Origin: Silene conica
Taxonomy: Eukaryota > Streptophyta > Magnoliopsida > Caryophyllales > Caryophyllaceae
Assembly (NCBI GenBank): GCA_029255685.2
Contig: CM055317.2
Coordinates: 70,049,460 to 70,113,459 of the forward strand
Length of the DNA: 64,000 nt
Direction of reading: 5' to 3'
Position 1 is the first letter of the stretch; each line of letters opens with the position of its first letter. The notes beneath the pieces were generated by a model. That model did no database searches and had not been told where the DNA came from. It worked only from the letters and a program-made list of their open reading frames with translations. Below are positions 1 to 12,410 of the stretch, piece by piece. The translations under genes and the position numbers were made by a program.

Positions 1-533
1 GTTGCTGATGGTTTAGTGGGTAATTGGAGTGTAATAATGGATTGGGTGTCGGTTGCTAAAATTGGGTTTGGATCGGATTTTGCTTCTTTCGGGTCTATTT
101 GGTTTCGACCCAAATTGCCATCACTATTGTCTCAATGGTCAGTATTGCAAAGGTTTGATAAGGGGTGATTTGTTAACTGAAATGCTAATCATGAGTTTTA
201 TGACAGAAATTTCGGTAAAGGTATAATCTTTTCACTTATGTGGGTCGGGGGCAAGGGCGAAAAAACTTCAGGGTAGTTAATAATGCACTAAGGTAGACCA
301 GAAGAGTTCGGAAATTTAGACTAATAGTTTCAATTTTTTCATTGGTCAGGACGACTGTCCCTGCTAGCCCTATTGTTCTGCCACTGTAGAATCATTACAG
401 ATATAAGTTTTTGGTGCTGAGTTTCTGTTCAATTGACTGACTCTTATTCATGATTGTTTGACTAGCCAGAACTAGAAACTGTAATGATGTGCAGGAAATT
501 TGCGATAATGTGAATTTCTTCTTTGTTACAGGC
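1..533 (+). other. Upstream region and probable 5' UTR intron of the fibrillin gene
   Basis: I see no convincing coding region here. The stretch ends in a polypyrimidine tract and the acceptor TTTGTTACAG, two bases before the chosen fibrillin start codon. This suggests the start codon lies near the beginning of a second transcribed exon and that a non-coding leader exon lies further left, possibly outside the window. Short frames here have no family resemblance. Confidence 0.4.
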
Positions 534-2953
534 ATGACATCTGCTGTGGCACCTTTAACATATGTTTCGGCTAATAACAAAGTTAATTGCTGCTCCAATG
601 CTCTTGTATCGACTCGAAGTGCTGCAATAAAACTCCCTAGCAGAACGTTCTGGCGATGCTCAGCTAATGCAACTTATGCGGCTCCAGTTAGTGCATAACT
701 ACTAGGCCCTTTTCTTTCACTAGTATAATTGATGTTTACATATCCGCATAGAGTATGTAATGTTGTGGGGTTTATGGTCAGGCAACCGACTTTGAGCTAG
801 AGAACAAAAAGCATGATCTGTTGAGAGCAGTCCAGGAAACTGAGCGGGGGCTTAAAACAACAGCTGATCAACGCTCTTCCATCGAGGAAGCCCTGGTGTG
901 ATTTTGTTTTTCCTTGCTGCAGTCAAGTCAATTTTTTCTCTGTTTTGGCACCAGTAGGTTAAATCTAGGTTGCCTCAACACTGCACTTTGGATTGTCACT
1001 TGTCAGTATAGAGTCGATAAGAAACATAAATATTTTTCGACAGAACCGATTTATCAGGACACTTTTTTTCTTTTGGGTGTAAGGAGATCCACGAGTGATA
1101 CTATTGATGACGGGTTTGAACCCACATCATACGTATCATGGTGCATCACCCTCAAGGACTTTTTCTTCTCTTGCAGCTGAGCGTAATTACCTTATGTTCA
1201 ACTGTAGAAAATTGTTTTTCTCCGTCTGATATTGCTTAATGGAGTTTGATGAGTCCAGGTAAGTGTAGAGAAATATGATGCTGGTGAGCCAGTTAACCTA
1301 GACAAACTCGACGGAACTTGGCGTCTGCAATATACTTCTGCCCCTGATGTTGTCGTTCTTTTTGAGTCGGCCTCTAGGCTTCCCATCTTTCAGGTACTTT
1401 TCAAATTCCTGAAAAAAAAATAGCGTTAATAGCTGTTGTTGTATTGTTTGCGTCTTATACGCTCTTTAAGTCGTGTAATTTGGTATTGTTTGATATACAG
1501 ACTTTTGCATAGATTGAGATTTGTGTCTTACAGTCTTGTTTTTCAATTGTAGTTGTCTGTTGGTGTGATGCTAGGTGGGTCAGATCTTTCAGAAATTTGA
1601 GTGCTGTGATCGATCTGATGGAGGTGTTGTACGGAATGTTATCAAGTGGAGCATTCAAAATTTACTAGAGGTGAATTTTGCTTGCTTATTTCTTCCTAGT
1701 TACTAATGTGCCTAATATTGCATTAAAAATGAATAACCCGATCATAGCGACTCTTATAGAGTTAGAAGTTAGAACTATGCACAACATGACGCAATCAATG
1801 TATTTTGGTTGAAGGAAAATGAGGGCGCAACTTTGATCGTATCAGCGAAGTTTTCTGTGGTTTCACAACGCAATATCTACCTTGAGTTTGAAGAGGTTAG
1901 TTTCTTCCCCTTCGTTTTATACTTAAAACTAAAGTTACCGCATGCTCCGTTACTAGAGTCAGTATTACCACAGTGCCGCAATGGGTCCTGCATATGGTGA
2001 GGTAAGAAAGGGTCATATGTGCGTGCGTAGGCTTACAACACAGATTTTTTCTTTCAAATGTCCCCATTTTGAAAATTATGACGAAATATTAATCGATAAT
2101 CTCAACTCCTCAATACAAGAAGCTGAGAAAGTTTAGTGAGCTTGTTTGCTTTACGCCTGATGTGAAGATTGTGTGTAATTGACAGGATGTGGTCGATTGT
2201 GTCCTCGACTAAATCAACTCTTTTTCGAGAATTATACATCTGATTTCTGAAATTGGGATGTTATGCAGATTACGCTCCAAGATATCATCATAAGTGATCA
2301 ATTACAAGCTCTCATCGCCCCTGCCATCCTTCCACGAACATACGTTAATTTACAGGTAAACAAACTTACCCTTTGTTGAAACACAAATTCTCATTGAAGA
2401 CGAGCACTATCCGTTACAAGCTGAAGCCGAATAGTTCCCCTCTCACAAAATGCAAGTGGCGCTACCCATTGAATGCTCCATTTTCCCCCGCTTGTTCTCC
2501 CACTTCCTTGTTGTGAGAGGGACAATATCCGTCTTCAGCTTGTGACAGATAATGTCCATCACAAGCAAGACGTTTGCTGTTGAAAATCACAATACTTTGC
2601 AGTGTAACTATGGTTAAAAGTAAGCCCTTGAGTACTTTCAGTCGGCCATTCACGGTCCCCTTAATGAAGTTTCAATAATGTTTATTTGCAGATTTTACAG
2701 TTTATTCGGTCTTTCAAAGCTCAGATTCCAGTGACAAGCCCGGCAACACAGAGGTATACATTCCATAACTGTGATACTCCGTCTATCTTGTGAAACTAGT
2801 AAACAAAATACTGTATTAATTAGTTGGTTTATCAGGCGTTCAGTTGGGGGGTTATATTACCTGTCCTACTTGGATAACAACATGCTTCTAGGCCGAGCTG
2901 TTGGCGGTGGAGGCGTCTTCGTTTTCACTCGAGCCCCAGCTCTCATTTGTTGA
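534..2953 (+). CDS. FBN8: Plastid-lipid-associated protein / fibrillin, FBN8 (PAP8)-like, 8 exons
   Basis: This gene encodes a plastid fibrillin (PAP_fibrillin family), a lipocalin-like protein associated with plastoglobules or thylakoids that is thought to bind lipids. Coding exons read by eye are 534-686, 782-895, 1259-1393, 1575-1670, 1815-1895, 2269-2355, 2692-2753 and 2836-2953. Every junction has GT..AG borders and keeps frame, giving about 281 aa, close to the ~284 aa of Arabidopsis FBN8. Residues 1-51 are rich in Ser/Ala/Thr/Asn with few acids, fitting a chloroplast transit peptide. The family core includes LDGTWRLQYTSAPD (exon 3), FQKFECCDRSDGGVVRNV (exon 4) and the C-terminal strand GGLYYLSYLDNNMLLGRAVG, and it ends in VFVFTRAPALIC. 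Intron 6 carries a MITE. The FBN8 subtype is assigned from length and remembered sequence, so family membership is surer than the number. Expression was not assessed. Confidence 0.85.
2381..2571. mobile_element. MULE-type MITE in FBN8 intron 6
   Basis: The insertion is about 190 bp, begins ACACAAATTCTCATT and ends ACAAGCAAGAC. It shares both ends and the internal CTTGTGAC motifs with elements at 8976-9175 and 56383-56576. Target duplications are degraded here; the family is assigned from the better copies. It lies wholly inside an intron. Confidence 0.55.
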
Positions 2954-3462
2954 CAATCTTCAGCTTTATGTTTCTACTACTTGTGTCAGCCACACTCATC
3001 AAATGTAACTGAAAATTGTTTGTTTTTTTCCGCTTCAATCAATAATTTCTTTAGCGTGTAAAGGGAGTTGCAAGGGTAATTTTTGTCACGACATCTGCTT
3101 TGTTTTTATCAGTCTTATTGATATAAATTCAATCATCATATATACTTCCTACGAGCTTATGCCTTACACCTTGTGCGGTTATGCCATATGTCTCCTGTTT
3201 ACCTAGTTGACATCTGTTTTGTTTCGACCTGTCTTGTTGATGTAAATGTACTCAGCATATATTTACGTCCTACGGGCTAAAGTACATGACCGAACATGAC
3301 CGAGTGGCTGAGTACAAATACTGATGCCCAAAATCGCATGAAATTCGTGTTTAAGTAGCTATATTACAATGGAAGGCGTGATTCTTAAGAGTAAGACGAG
3401 ATTTTTAGCCTGCTGGAGATCAGAACGGATAAGTAATATTTTACTTGAGAATCTGACAACAA
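2954..3462 (+). other. FBN8 3' flank with an imperfect ~118 bp direct duplication
   Basis: There is no gene. Two related blocks, about 3089-3160 and 3207-3281, share ACATCTG..TTTGTTT and the phrase ATTTACGTCCTACGGGCTA in diverged form. They are probably an old local duplication in the 3' UTR or flank. The rest is AT-rich and featureless up to the tRNA. Confidence 0.4.
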
Positions 3463-3466
3463 GACG

Positions 3467-3537
<71 letters not shown>

Positions 3538-3542
3538 CGTCA
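3463..3542 (+). tRNA. tRNA-Leu (anticodon UAG)
   Basis: This is a complete intronless tRNA. The acceptor stem pairs GACGGTT with AGCCGTC, and the discriminator is A at 3542. The D arm carries TGGCCGAGTGG (A box). The anticodon stem CCAGA/TCTGG encloses the loop TTTAGGC, with anticodon TAG at 3497-3499. The variable arm is long, as expected for a class II Leu tRNA. The T arm contains GGTTCAAATCC (B box). An oligo-T run follows immediately at 3544-3548 and can stop RNA polymerase III. The tRNA decodes CUA and, by wobble, other CUN codons. An open frame reading across the gene is an artefact. Confidence 0.95.
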
Positions 3543-3625
3543 TTTTTATTTTTTTGTAATTTGGCCTTGTTATCAATGTTTTTTATTTTTTTGTAATTTG
3601 GCCTTGTTATCAATGTTTTTTTTAT
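3543..3625 (+). repeat. Tandem duplication (~41 bp x 2) just 3' of the tRNA
   Basis: The block ATTTTTTTGTAATTTGGCCT plus GTTATCAATG occurs twice in a row. Each copy begins with a T-run, so the tRNA is followed by at least two candidate pol III terminators. Confidence 0.75.
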
Positions 3626-4909
3626 ATTGGATCGATCATCGATGGAGTAGGTAGGATCGAAATTAATAATTTGTGTCATTGCTATGAACATATTTCTACA
3701 ACTTATACAACAATACAAGATTCGGATTTTACAGTGTCATTATATAAAATAATACTAGACCGTAGAATCGTAAAATCGTATTATAATTTTACCTCTAGAA
3801 ATTTTCAAACGAATAAGATTATAAGATTCTACAACATAATAGAACTGCAAGATCTGGGATCGGTCACATCGAATCAGAATTTTGACAATGATGCTTGTTA
3901 TGTTTCCATGTTTTTCTTCTTCAATATAATCATGTTGCTTAAAGAAAGCTAGAAGAATGGAGTTTTATTCAAGTGAGATATCAATTTTATTTTATTTTAC
4001 GAATAGTTTTTAACATTTGAAATGTCGATAAGACATTGCCTATATACATTAATCAAGTAATTAACAATAGTTCGAATTGTCATCAGAAATTGTAAATCAT
4101 GTTTTTAATACAGAAGCATTGTGTAAATGTGTTCTAAATAGAGAGCTTGGACCAGCAATACAGAAGACGGTAATGCTATATCATCCACTGTAAGTTGATA
4201 TCGGTATTCAGCACCTTATTCTGAACAATGTCGGGAGTCGTATACCAAACTCCAAACAATCGGCGACAAGAATTATCTTCGTGCAAGAGAATTTGTCGAA
4301 AAATGTTGTGAGTGTTATAAACTATAAAACGTGGGTGTCAGAGGTTCGGCTCTCTAATGGCAGATTGGCAGCCCAGTTGGGTCTCACTGAGATGCAACAT
4401 CGGGTATCAATTGGCTGAAAGTTTTCCCGTTTGTTAGCCCTCCTGGTTACAATTGAAACATGTAAGCCAATCTCCACATCGATTAACAAGTAACAACACG
4501 ATTGGCTGTAAGCCACACGCAAAGAAAAGCAGATACAACAGTAATTATGCAAGTACCATGAGCTGAATCTCAGTGACAAGAGGTTCACACATAGTCAACT
4601 GTAACTGGACATACAATTATTGTTTACTGAAGCGGAATTAGGAAAGACGATAATTCAAGAGAGAATAAGTTTTCAGGATATTAAATTTAACAAACTATAA
4701 ATACAGCGTTCGAGAAACTCCTAATGGTGGCGTTCTTAACCTTTAGTTATGAGTAATATGGCATGCGACACTTGTGAACACAGAAAGTATTAGAACATGC
4801 GAGACTATACAAGCGGAACTTCAGAAGGAGAACTTCGCATGAATGTGGTGTCCATAAGGTTTTACTTGTCAATATATTGACATAATTTAGCATATCAAAA
4901 TACGGAGTA
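3626..4909. other. Spacer between tRNA-Leu and the 3' end of the RNase T2 gene
   Basis: There is no supported gene. The interval is AT-rich with simple AATCGTA-type repetition at about 3755-3835. Part of it, on the minus strand, should be the 3' UTR of the RNase gene. A minus-strand acceptor (ACTTACAG at about 4186-4193) could start an alternative last coding exon of that gene, but the peptide it opens does not resemble the family, so I leave it out. Confidence 0.4.
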
Positions 4910-7900
4910 TCATTTACCTGAAGAAACATATTCTGGCAAGCTGACGTACTTCGGACAAGAAGATTTTGATAAATTACCCTCCATTTTGACTCCACTGGTA
5001 GATACACAATCTCGAGGCTGTAACAACGTCAATAACATACAGTTTAGATTGGTTAAATTCATGTTCAATTTCACACTTTATTATATCCCATTTGGATATG
5101 GTACTCAAAATACTCCAACCTAAACAAGAGACAGATAAGTAGGAAATGAAGGTTTAAAATAAGCTAATTAAACTATCATAGCCAGTGATTCAAAAGAGCT
5201 AAAAAAATTCTGGTAAAATAAAGGTGTCTTTAAGATTGCAGGGAAGCCAGTTGGTCCAGAATGACTCTCCCGTTTTTAAATATCAACCCTAGCAAGAAAA
5301 GGATCCCGCGTATCTAATGCCATCCTTGCAAAGTCACAAGGTTGGGGGAGGTGTCTGGCGAAAGGTGCCTCCCATTTTAAACCCCTCGCAATAAGGGGGG
5401 GAAGGGTCTAAGAGACGAGATCATGAGAAAATAGTCAAATAGACGCGCAAAAAAGTTACAGAAACTTTGAAAGATATGCATGGCCACAAGATTCACATGA
5501 AATGTAGTTTGATACCAGGACCTTGCAAAAGGTAATATCAAAGTTTATCAACTCTAACCTTGAAATCCTTGTAAAAGCACAAATGGATTTCCTGAATAGC
5601 ATCCTTTGAGCAAATTATCAAAGGTGAAAGGTGGAAAGCATTCTCAATAGCAGTTATGACGCCGCCAAGAGGATACTTTTCGGAGTTTGAAGGTACATAT
5701 CCAGCTTCACTCAGTACCTCCTGCAATTATGTATTAATTTAAACAGTCATCAGGAAGTAACAGACTAATAGAGTTCTATTAAATTTAACTGAATTTAAAG
5801 ACCATTTAGGAATCTAAGTAACATTCAGAAAGCAGAAAAGGAGTTCTCAGTCTGCACGCTCACAACCAACATACTTACTGTGACATTATATTTAAAGTAG
5901 ATGTTGAGTGTTGTCAGAAAATAATTATACTCGTCTCCTGTGACTCTCGCGGAGCAGGTTCCATGCTTTTCTGGGAGAAGAAGTTTAATCTCAGCATGAA
6001 AGTTCTAATGAACAGTAGCTTAATGAAATAACAAGTGCTTAAATATGGACAAAAAAAACTTGAAGCAGCTTACCCCACTGTGATGTAAACGAAGCAACCA
6101 ACCACGATAAGAAAGAAAAGAGACAGTGTGTCAGAAAACATTAAGAAAAATATAAGCAGCTCCAAATCAAAGAAAAGTCCAATTACCTCATGTGCGTAAA
6201 ATGATCCTTTACCTCCATGACATGTTGACGTTTTGCCACAGCTAAGAGTCGGCCAATACTCATAAAGTGCTTTTTCCAGAGTTGAGATCTAGATACAGGA
6301 AAATCAGTTAATAGATAACAATCTCAGTATTTACTCGTAGCTGCAAAAGTCCAAGGAACGTAAAATTATGAACGTTAGAGCTCCTAGGCTAATCCATAAA
6401 ACCAGAGAACAATCCTTACCCATGATTCAGCATTCAAATGCTAGTGTTAGCACCAATCATGAACAAATAAAATTTAGAGAATTTACAGTCACATGTTCAG
6501 CATTCAAATGTTACTATGCTAGTAAAGTAGACTAAGTAGTAATGTTGTTTTCTTTCAGAAGTCCTACTTCCTTTCTTAATAAACAGGTCTTTCGGCTAAC
6601 ACTCCCCAGTTTGTGAAATTTATTAAGCATTGATAAATAAACTAAAAAACTTCAATTAGTAAAAATCCTCTTATAAACTTGAAATAGTAGTATTGCTTCC
6701 ATGCTCATAGTACAATTACACACAGAAAACATCAAACTGGAATTAGTAAAAGCAAGCACATTAATGATGAGGGTCCTGGACCAAGATGCAATACCTCTTT
6801 CATGTCAAATCTGTCGTTGCTGCAGCAAGCAGGCCAGCCACCATCATTGTAGTCAGCCCAAAGCCCATCTGTAATATGGAAATTCAATTAAAAGAACTTG
6901 GAATTTGGAAGTTGGAAATTGAATAAACATTCATCTTCAAATGTCCTTAAAATGAAGTTGCTGCCTTTAGTTATAATAAAAGTAGAAAATACTTACGAAT
7001 GGTGAAATGTTGAGGCGCACCTGAACTGGAACAAAAAAATTAGACACAGAAATAGTAGATCAGTTTCCTTAAGCAGTTATATTTGCTACTTCATACACAT
7101 CATTTGCCACGCAAAACAATATTGTCTCAGATTATCGAACAGTAACATCCAATCATCATCATCATCAACCGCAACAGCAACAACATCAGAGCCTTAGTCA
7201 AATGATCAAATTTTAGACTTTAACATCACACTAATGATTCAACAAAAATTTCCCCAACTAAATATCAATTATAACCATTGTATTCCCAAAGCATTTATCA
7301 TCATTACTTCCAATATACTCCCTTCATCGCGATCATCTCTTTATCTTCTATATTCTTTGTGCGAAGTATTTTGATCAAAAAGTAAACAAATAATTGGAAT
7401 AAAAGGAGTAGATTGTTAAATCCCCGACTAACAGATATCATGACAACCACACTCCAACATTCAAAATGAAACATTTAGGTACATCCCCGTGCAGTGGCGA
7501 AATCAGGATTTGCATATATGGGGGAGTCCCTCCAACATTCAAAATGAAAAATTTCAGCATATCCTGTGCAATGGCGAAATCAGGATTTGTAGATATGGGG
7601 GGAGTCCCTCCGACATTCGAAATGAAAAATTTAGGTACATCCCGTGCAATGGCGAAATCAGGATTTGCAGAGGATTAATGCAATAGTGTAAACTAGGAAA
7701 AAATCGAAACTTTTCACCAAAAATTCAAATTCTTTCATTGCTGCACAACATCATACGACTCCATTTTTTCAATTTCCTTAGCTTGTTGCCTCATTACTCC
7801 GTATTATTTATAGTAATCGCAACGATCACCTTTCCGATCCTAATTTTCTCCATTGGCTAAGGCATACGGTGACGTTCTATATCGATGATTTCCAATCCAA

Positions 7901-8395
7901 GCATAAACAAAACCTTGCCAAAATTAGAAACCTAAAAACGATCTAATCCTACAATACCAGCTAATCAAAATTCAAATCACATAAAAAGCAACTAGCAAAC
8001 ACAATACAATACTCGGTCTCCTGCGATACGGTTTTACATTACTATTGTCTCGTACGATTTTAAACAAACATAAACAAATAATATAATTGAGACGGAGGAA
8101 GTAGACACTTAAAAAGATTGGTTTTAGTAAAAACGTCTTAGATAAGTATTTGTGCACAAGTAATTAATAGATAAGATAGATACCTTCGGCAACAACCGTT
8201 GGTTTTGCAACACTTTTGAGTACGACGACAGTAAGTTCCAGGCCATTGAAGAGCTAAAACGAAGTAATCAAACTCCCGCTGGTTAGTACTACTACGGAGT
8301 TCTATTCCGCCACCGTCGTTGCTGGAGCTTGCAGAAGAAGGAATAGCGAAGAATAACACGATGATTGTAATGGTGGTTGCGAAGAGTTTCGCCAT
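4910..8395 (-). CDS. RNS2: S-like ribonuclease T2, RNS2 type, 9 exons with a 4-nt micro-exon
   Basis: This is an RNase T2 endoribonuclease of the plant S-like (RNS2) class, which acts in the vacuole/ER on rRNA turnover. Minus-strand exons are 8395-8184, 7025-6997, 6868-6795, 6288-6187, 6077-6074, 5970-5879, 5720-5559 and 5017-4918. Reading on through the last donor gives a stop at 4910 and about 260 aa, against 259 in Arabidopsis. Residues 1-24 form a signal peptide. The catalytic motifs are FTIHGLW (CAS I, His81) and HEWEKHGTC (CAS II, residues 138-146, His143). Cysteines for the conserved disulphides are present ([33 protein letters not shown]). The Trp-Glu of CAS II is supplied by the micro-exon. 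The C-terminus is uncertain: the true gene may splice at 4917 to a short final exon. Intron 1 holds a 78-bp repeat. Confidence 0.88.
6074..6077 (-). other. 4-nt micro-exon (TGGG) of the RNS2 gene
   Basis: On the minus strand the sequence runs ACATCACAG, TGGG, GTAAGC. It supplies Trp140 and the first base of Glu141 of HEWEKHGTC. Exon 4 ends in phase 0 after His-Glu, and exon 6 begins AAAAGCATGG, so only these four bases restore both frame and motif. The flanking introns are about 109 and 103 bp. Confidence 0.85.
7447..7672 (+). repeat. 78-bp tandem repeat, about 2.8 units, in RNS2 intron 1
   Basis: Units start near 7454, 7532 and 7610. Each contains CCAACATTCAAAATGAAAA and GGCGAAATCAGGATTTG with few differences. 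The period is a multiple of three, so two plus-strand frames stay open across it. I treat these as artefacts. Confidence 0.85.
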
Positions 8396-8975
8396 TGTTG
8401 TTGTTGTTGTTCGATGAGCTATGAGATTTCGTAACTCAATTAAATTGTTGTGTTATCGACCATGTGAGGATATTCGTTACGCGATGCGTTTGGCCTACTA
8501 GATTCTCGTGACAGGATTCCTGGATTGGTTGGTTAACAAACCCGGAAATTCTACCTACCGGTCCAATTAGGGGTGAGGAAATAACCGTATCGAGTATACG
8601 GTGTTAAAAATCGTAAAAAATATTATAGGGATTTGATGTGGTTTAATTGTATATACGATTTTTGGGTACCCGGGAAAATCATGTATGTGGAATCCGTATA
8701 TATATATATTTTTTTTTGGTAAGGAGTAGGTCTAGAAACCTTGAAAAGAAACTACAGTAAAAGGCAAAACAACTAACAACTACTGACTACTGCAAAAGCA
8801 ATCAAACGACTCTAACTAGTAGTACCTGGTGTCAGTCGAGGCCAAGCAGCCCCACTGATATCCTGTTGGGCTAATTTATAAATTTGGCTCGGCACATTCG
8901 AGAGGTCAAAACGCTTCAGTTGCTGCTCTTGTGTTATACGGATACAGTTTGATAACTCTAAATGATATAACATGT
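8396..8975. other. RNS2 promoter side and repeat debris
   Basis: Bases 8396-8520 are the probable minus-strand promoter and leader. Further right are AT-rich debris and a fragment starting near 8571 (AGGGGTGAGGAAATAACCG), similar in style to hAT MITE ends. There is no gene. Confidence 0.35.
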
Positions 8976-9175
8976 ACACAAAATTTCATGGAAGAGAGCA
9001 CTATTTGTCATAAGCTGAAAACGAATAGTGTCGCTCCCATAATATCCAAGAGTACTGTTTATGGGATGCTTCAATTCATTTTCCTCACTTGCCCTCTCAC
9101 CTGCCTTATTGTGAGAGGGATACTATTTTTCTTCACCTTGTAACGGATAATACATGTCACAAGCAAGACACTTTG
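8976..9175. mobile_element. MULE-type MITE, 200 bp
   Basis: It starts ACACAAAATTTCATGG and ends GCAAGACACTTTG. TAACATGT lies directly on both sides (8968-8975 and 9176-9183), and the next base out differs, so the target duplication is 8 exact bases or 9 with one mismatch. It belongs to the same family as 2381-2571 and 56383-56576. Confidence 0.65.
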
Positions 9176-10226
9176 TAACATGTAATTGATTCGAGAGATG
9201 ACTCCGTTTGAGAGATAATATGGCTTTTGCTCCAAGTATAGCTTTATCATTTGATGAAAAGTATTTAACATGAAGTATACCTTGTAATGTGACTTGATTA
9301 TGACATGTATTTAACTTAAATTGGTAAATAATCGGGTGTCGGGTTAATGAATTCAGAAGTCGAGCCAAAATGATTAAGATAATAACCCAACTTGAAAATG
9401 ATAAGAAGTTGGCCAGACAAATCTATCTAAATGACCCAATGGGAACTGGGAATTGACTTGATTAATCTGACCTAAATGTGACCTTAGCTCGACCCAAATA
9501 TAATCATGACTTGAGTTGGCATGAAGCCGATGTGACATAATCCAATCTACCTGATTGGTTGATTGCTACAACTCCTCAAATGACTTGAGTTGACATGAAG
9601 CCGATGTGGGTTATGTTGGATTTTAAAATGACATGTCATGAAATGACCATGTTAATGCTACAACAATTTATTCGAAATAAATAGTAGTAAAATAAATATT
9701 ACACATAAACTAACCTGCTCCAAAAAAAAGAACAACGCTCTTTTGAAATCTACACCATTTATAGTTCACCATGGTTAGCAGTTGATAAATATTAAATAAT
9801 AACTCGGCCTAAATAACGTATACCTCGTTTAATCGTTAAACTCACTAAACTTAGCCCTTTAATCCAAAGACGACGGATGATTCGTATTTTTAAGCAAGTT
9901 GGATGCATGGATTGTCGATTCAACCCAAAAAACTTAATGATCCCTTAAAACAAAACACATGTGTGTTAAGTTCATGTCAAAACACTTCAACTCTAACTCG
10001 ACCTCGGATAAGTCCCGCCTTATACCTATAAGTAACCTATAACCGCTCAATTATATAAATAAGTTACAATTCTGAACCCTAATCCACTAAATTAAGTCAG
10101 GTTCATACCACTAAGCAATTAAACATAGTGCATACCTATGTGAAACAACCAACGAGTTAGAGTATCACATCCACAAACTTTTATTATTTCTTTATCATTT
10201 AAACTTATCTCAAACTTTATATATTA
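9176..10226. other. Gene-free spacer
   Basis: No gene or complete element was recognised. The phrase GACTTGAGTTGACATGAAGC occurs twice (about 9511 and 9582), a small local duplication. The remainder is AT-rich. Confidence 0.4.
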
Positions 10227-12410
10227 CTAGTGTGTAACCCGTGCATAAATGCACGGGTATAATATGAATTTATGTATAAAAAAATTATGTAGGTGGCAGT
10301 TTTAACTAAAAAATATAAATATTTTGTATAAATATGGAAATGTTTAAATAAGTGAATCTATATATATAAAATCAATAAATAGTTTAAAAATAGATATCCA
10401 TTCATACACCTTAAATATTGATTGAAGACAAAACAAACGTAAAGATAATAAAAGTCCTTAGGGAAATCAAAGGAGGAAGACGACACGGGTAATCTCATCG
10501 TTAATGTGAAAAAGTACAATATTACGTTATACCTGAATGACTCCCATAAACCATGATGTAAGAGGTCGGAGATACTCAATTTTACAGTTGCATTAACAAA
10601 ACATAGAGATTGTTTCCGAATGATAATCCGGAAATAAAAACAGAGATGATTCAAATCATTATTCCTTCATCGTAAGAAAAATCTCGTTTAAAATAGTCAT
10701 TTTTCTATATTCCGTACAAAATCAAAGAATTAATGAGACTAACTTCATCAAGTACAACAATATCAAACATATTGGTGCAATTTTAAATATAAATACCAAC
10801 GGAATGTTGTAAAGGTTGTATGATAGAGGCCCACACCGAGTATTAAAATCAAAGAATTAAAGAGCTCATTTTAATCACGCCATATCCAATCTCCTTGCAT
10901 TTGTGCCTTCAAATTGAAATTGAACTTTGACACCCTTCGTTGTTACCCTGGAATGCAAACACCAAATGTTAATATAGTGTAACATTCATACTTTCTAATT
11001 GTGAGATAATTTTCATTTTCAGCAGTGCTTATGCAGTAGCATATTCTGGAAAGTTCTAGGTTTATTAGATTTCAAATAATCTGTTAAGTCTCATTTAATG
11101 TGTCCTAGGAAATCTAAGTTGCACCAAGGCGAGATTTGGTAAGTGTCTTATCCATGGAGCATCTTAGGCGCACTCGAGGCGCGCCGTTACAAACTAAGAC
11201 GGAGTATACAAAATTCGAGCCCTCCAATATTTTTTTCATACGTTGATCACTGGCCCAATGACAATGTATTAGCGAAATTGGCAAGGTGAAACAAATTAAA
11301 ATACACGGAGTAATAAAATTTAGTACATATTCCGTCTAATTCCTTTGAATTGACCTATTTGTTCAAAATCCACATCAGAAATTTTGAAAAATGGAATAAT
11401 TTAGAGTCGGAGGGTGTATGCCTTAAAATAGTAGTCTCACAATGATTAAATCAAATTAAAAATGAGCATTTCCTAGTTTGGTGGTCGTATAATTGATAGT
11501 AACATAACCATAATTTTACAACCAATACTTATAGCTATATTGCGCAGACAATCGCACACTGGACACTCGGACATAGGTATGACACTTGGATACTGAATTT
11601 TATACCAAAAACATGATATTTTTTCATATAATAGTCAAATCCAACACCTGGACACGTATTCGTGTATGATACACAAATCACTTACTTCGTATTCAACTAT
11701 AAGAACGGTTTAACCCTAGTTACCTACCTAAAATTTTCATTGTCGTCCTCTTCAAGACTTCAATAGTCAACTTTATTTATTCTATTAAGGTTTTATTCTG
11801 TTAAAGCTGTTAGCGGTTACTACTAAGCAAACTAAAAATTGTGAAAACTCTCAACTCCTTCCTCTAAAGCTTAGTAATTTGGAGCTAACTTATTAGAAGA
11901 TGTTGGTAGATTTGTAGGGTCTATTAGATGAGCTATTTATGCAAGGTGAAACTAACTGTAATAAAGACCTTATAAGAGGGTCAAATGTTGGTATAACTGA
12001 ATATGAACAATTGAACACTACAAATTCAACAACTAAAAAACTAAATGTCAAAGGAGATAAAAAAATGTTAAGACATCAAAAAGAGATGGTATTGCACTAA
12101 TCGAACTTGTGCATAGAATCTTTAAACTTCTCTGCAACCATTAATCTCGGATCACTCCGACTATAATTTTTGGATAAAAAATCAAACAACGACCCTTAAT
12201 TTTCGATATTCAGTCATTTCATAATCAACTAAGTTAAACATCTTTAGATTTCACCTTAAATCATAAGCAAACACAACCGAAATAAGAAACAATACCAAAT
12301 AATGCTGCCATCTTAATTTTCTTTGGAGATAGACCTGCCACCATTAATCAAGTTTATTTCTTAATTAGTTAATTTGGAGAATTGCATAGTCTAATAATTG
12401 ATTGAGTCTT

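Noticed and set aside
3469..3654. Plus-strand frame beginning AEWSKAPDLGSGPK
   Set aside because: It translates straight through tRNA-Leu, a well-known false ORF.
4157..4193. Possible last RNase exon opening VDDIALPSS after ACTTACAG
   Set aside because: The acceptor is good but the peptide does not resemble RNS2 tails and the intron would be ~725 bp; it is kept only as an alternative.
10358..10654. 98-aa minus-strand frame in Helitron copy 1
   Set aside because: It has no recognisable domain, and indels between the two Helitron copies interrupt it.
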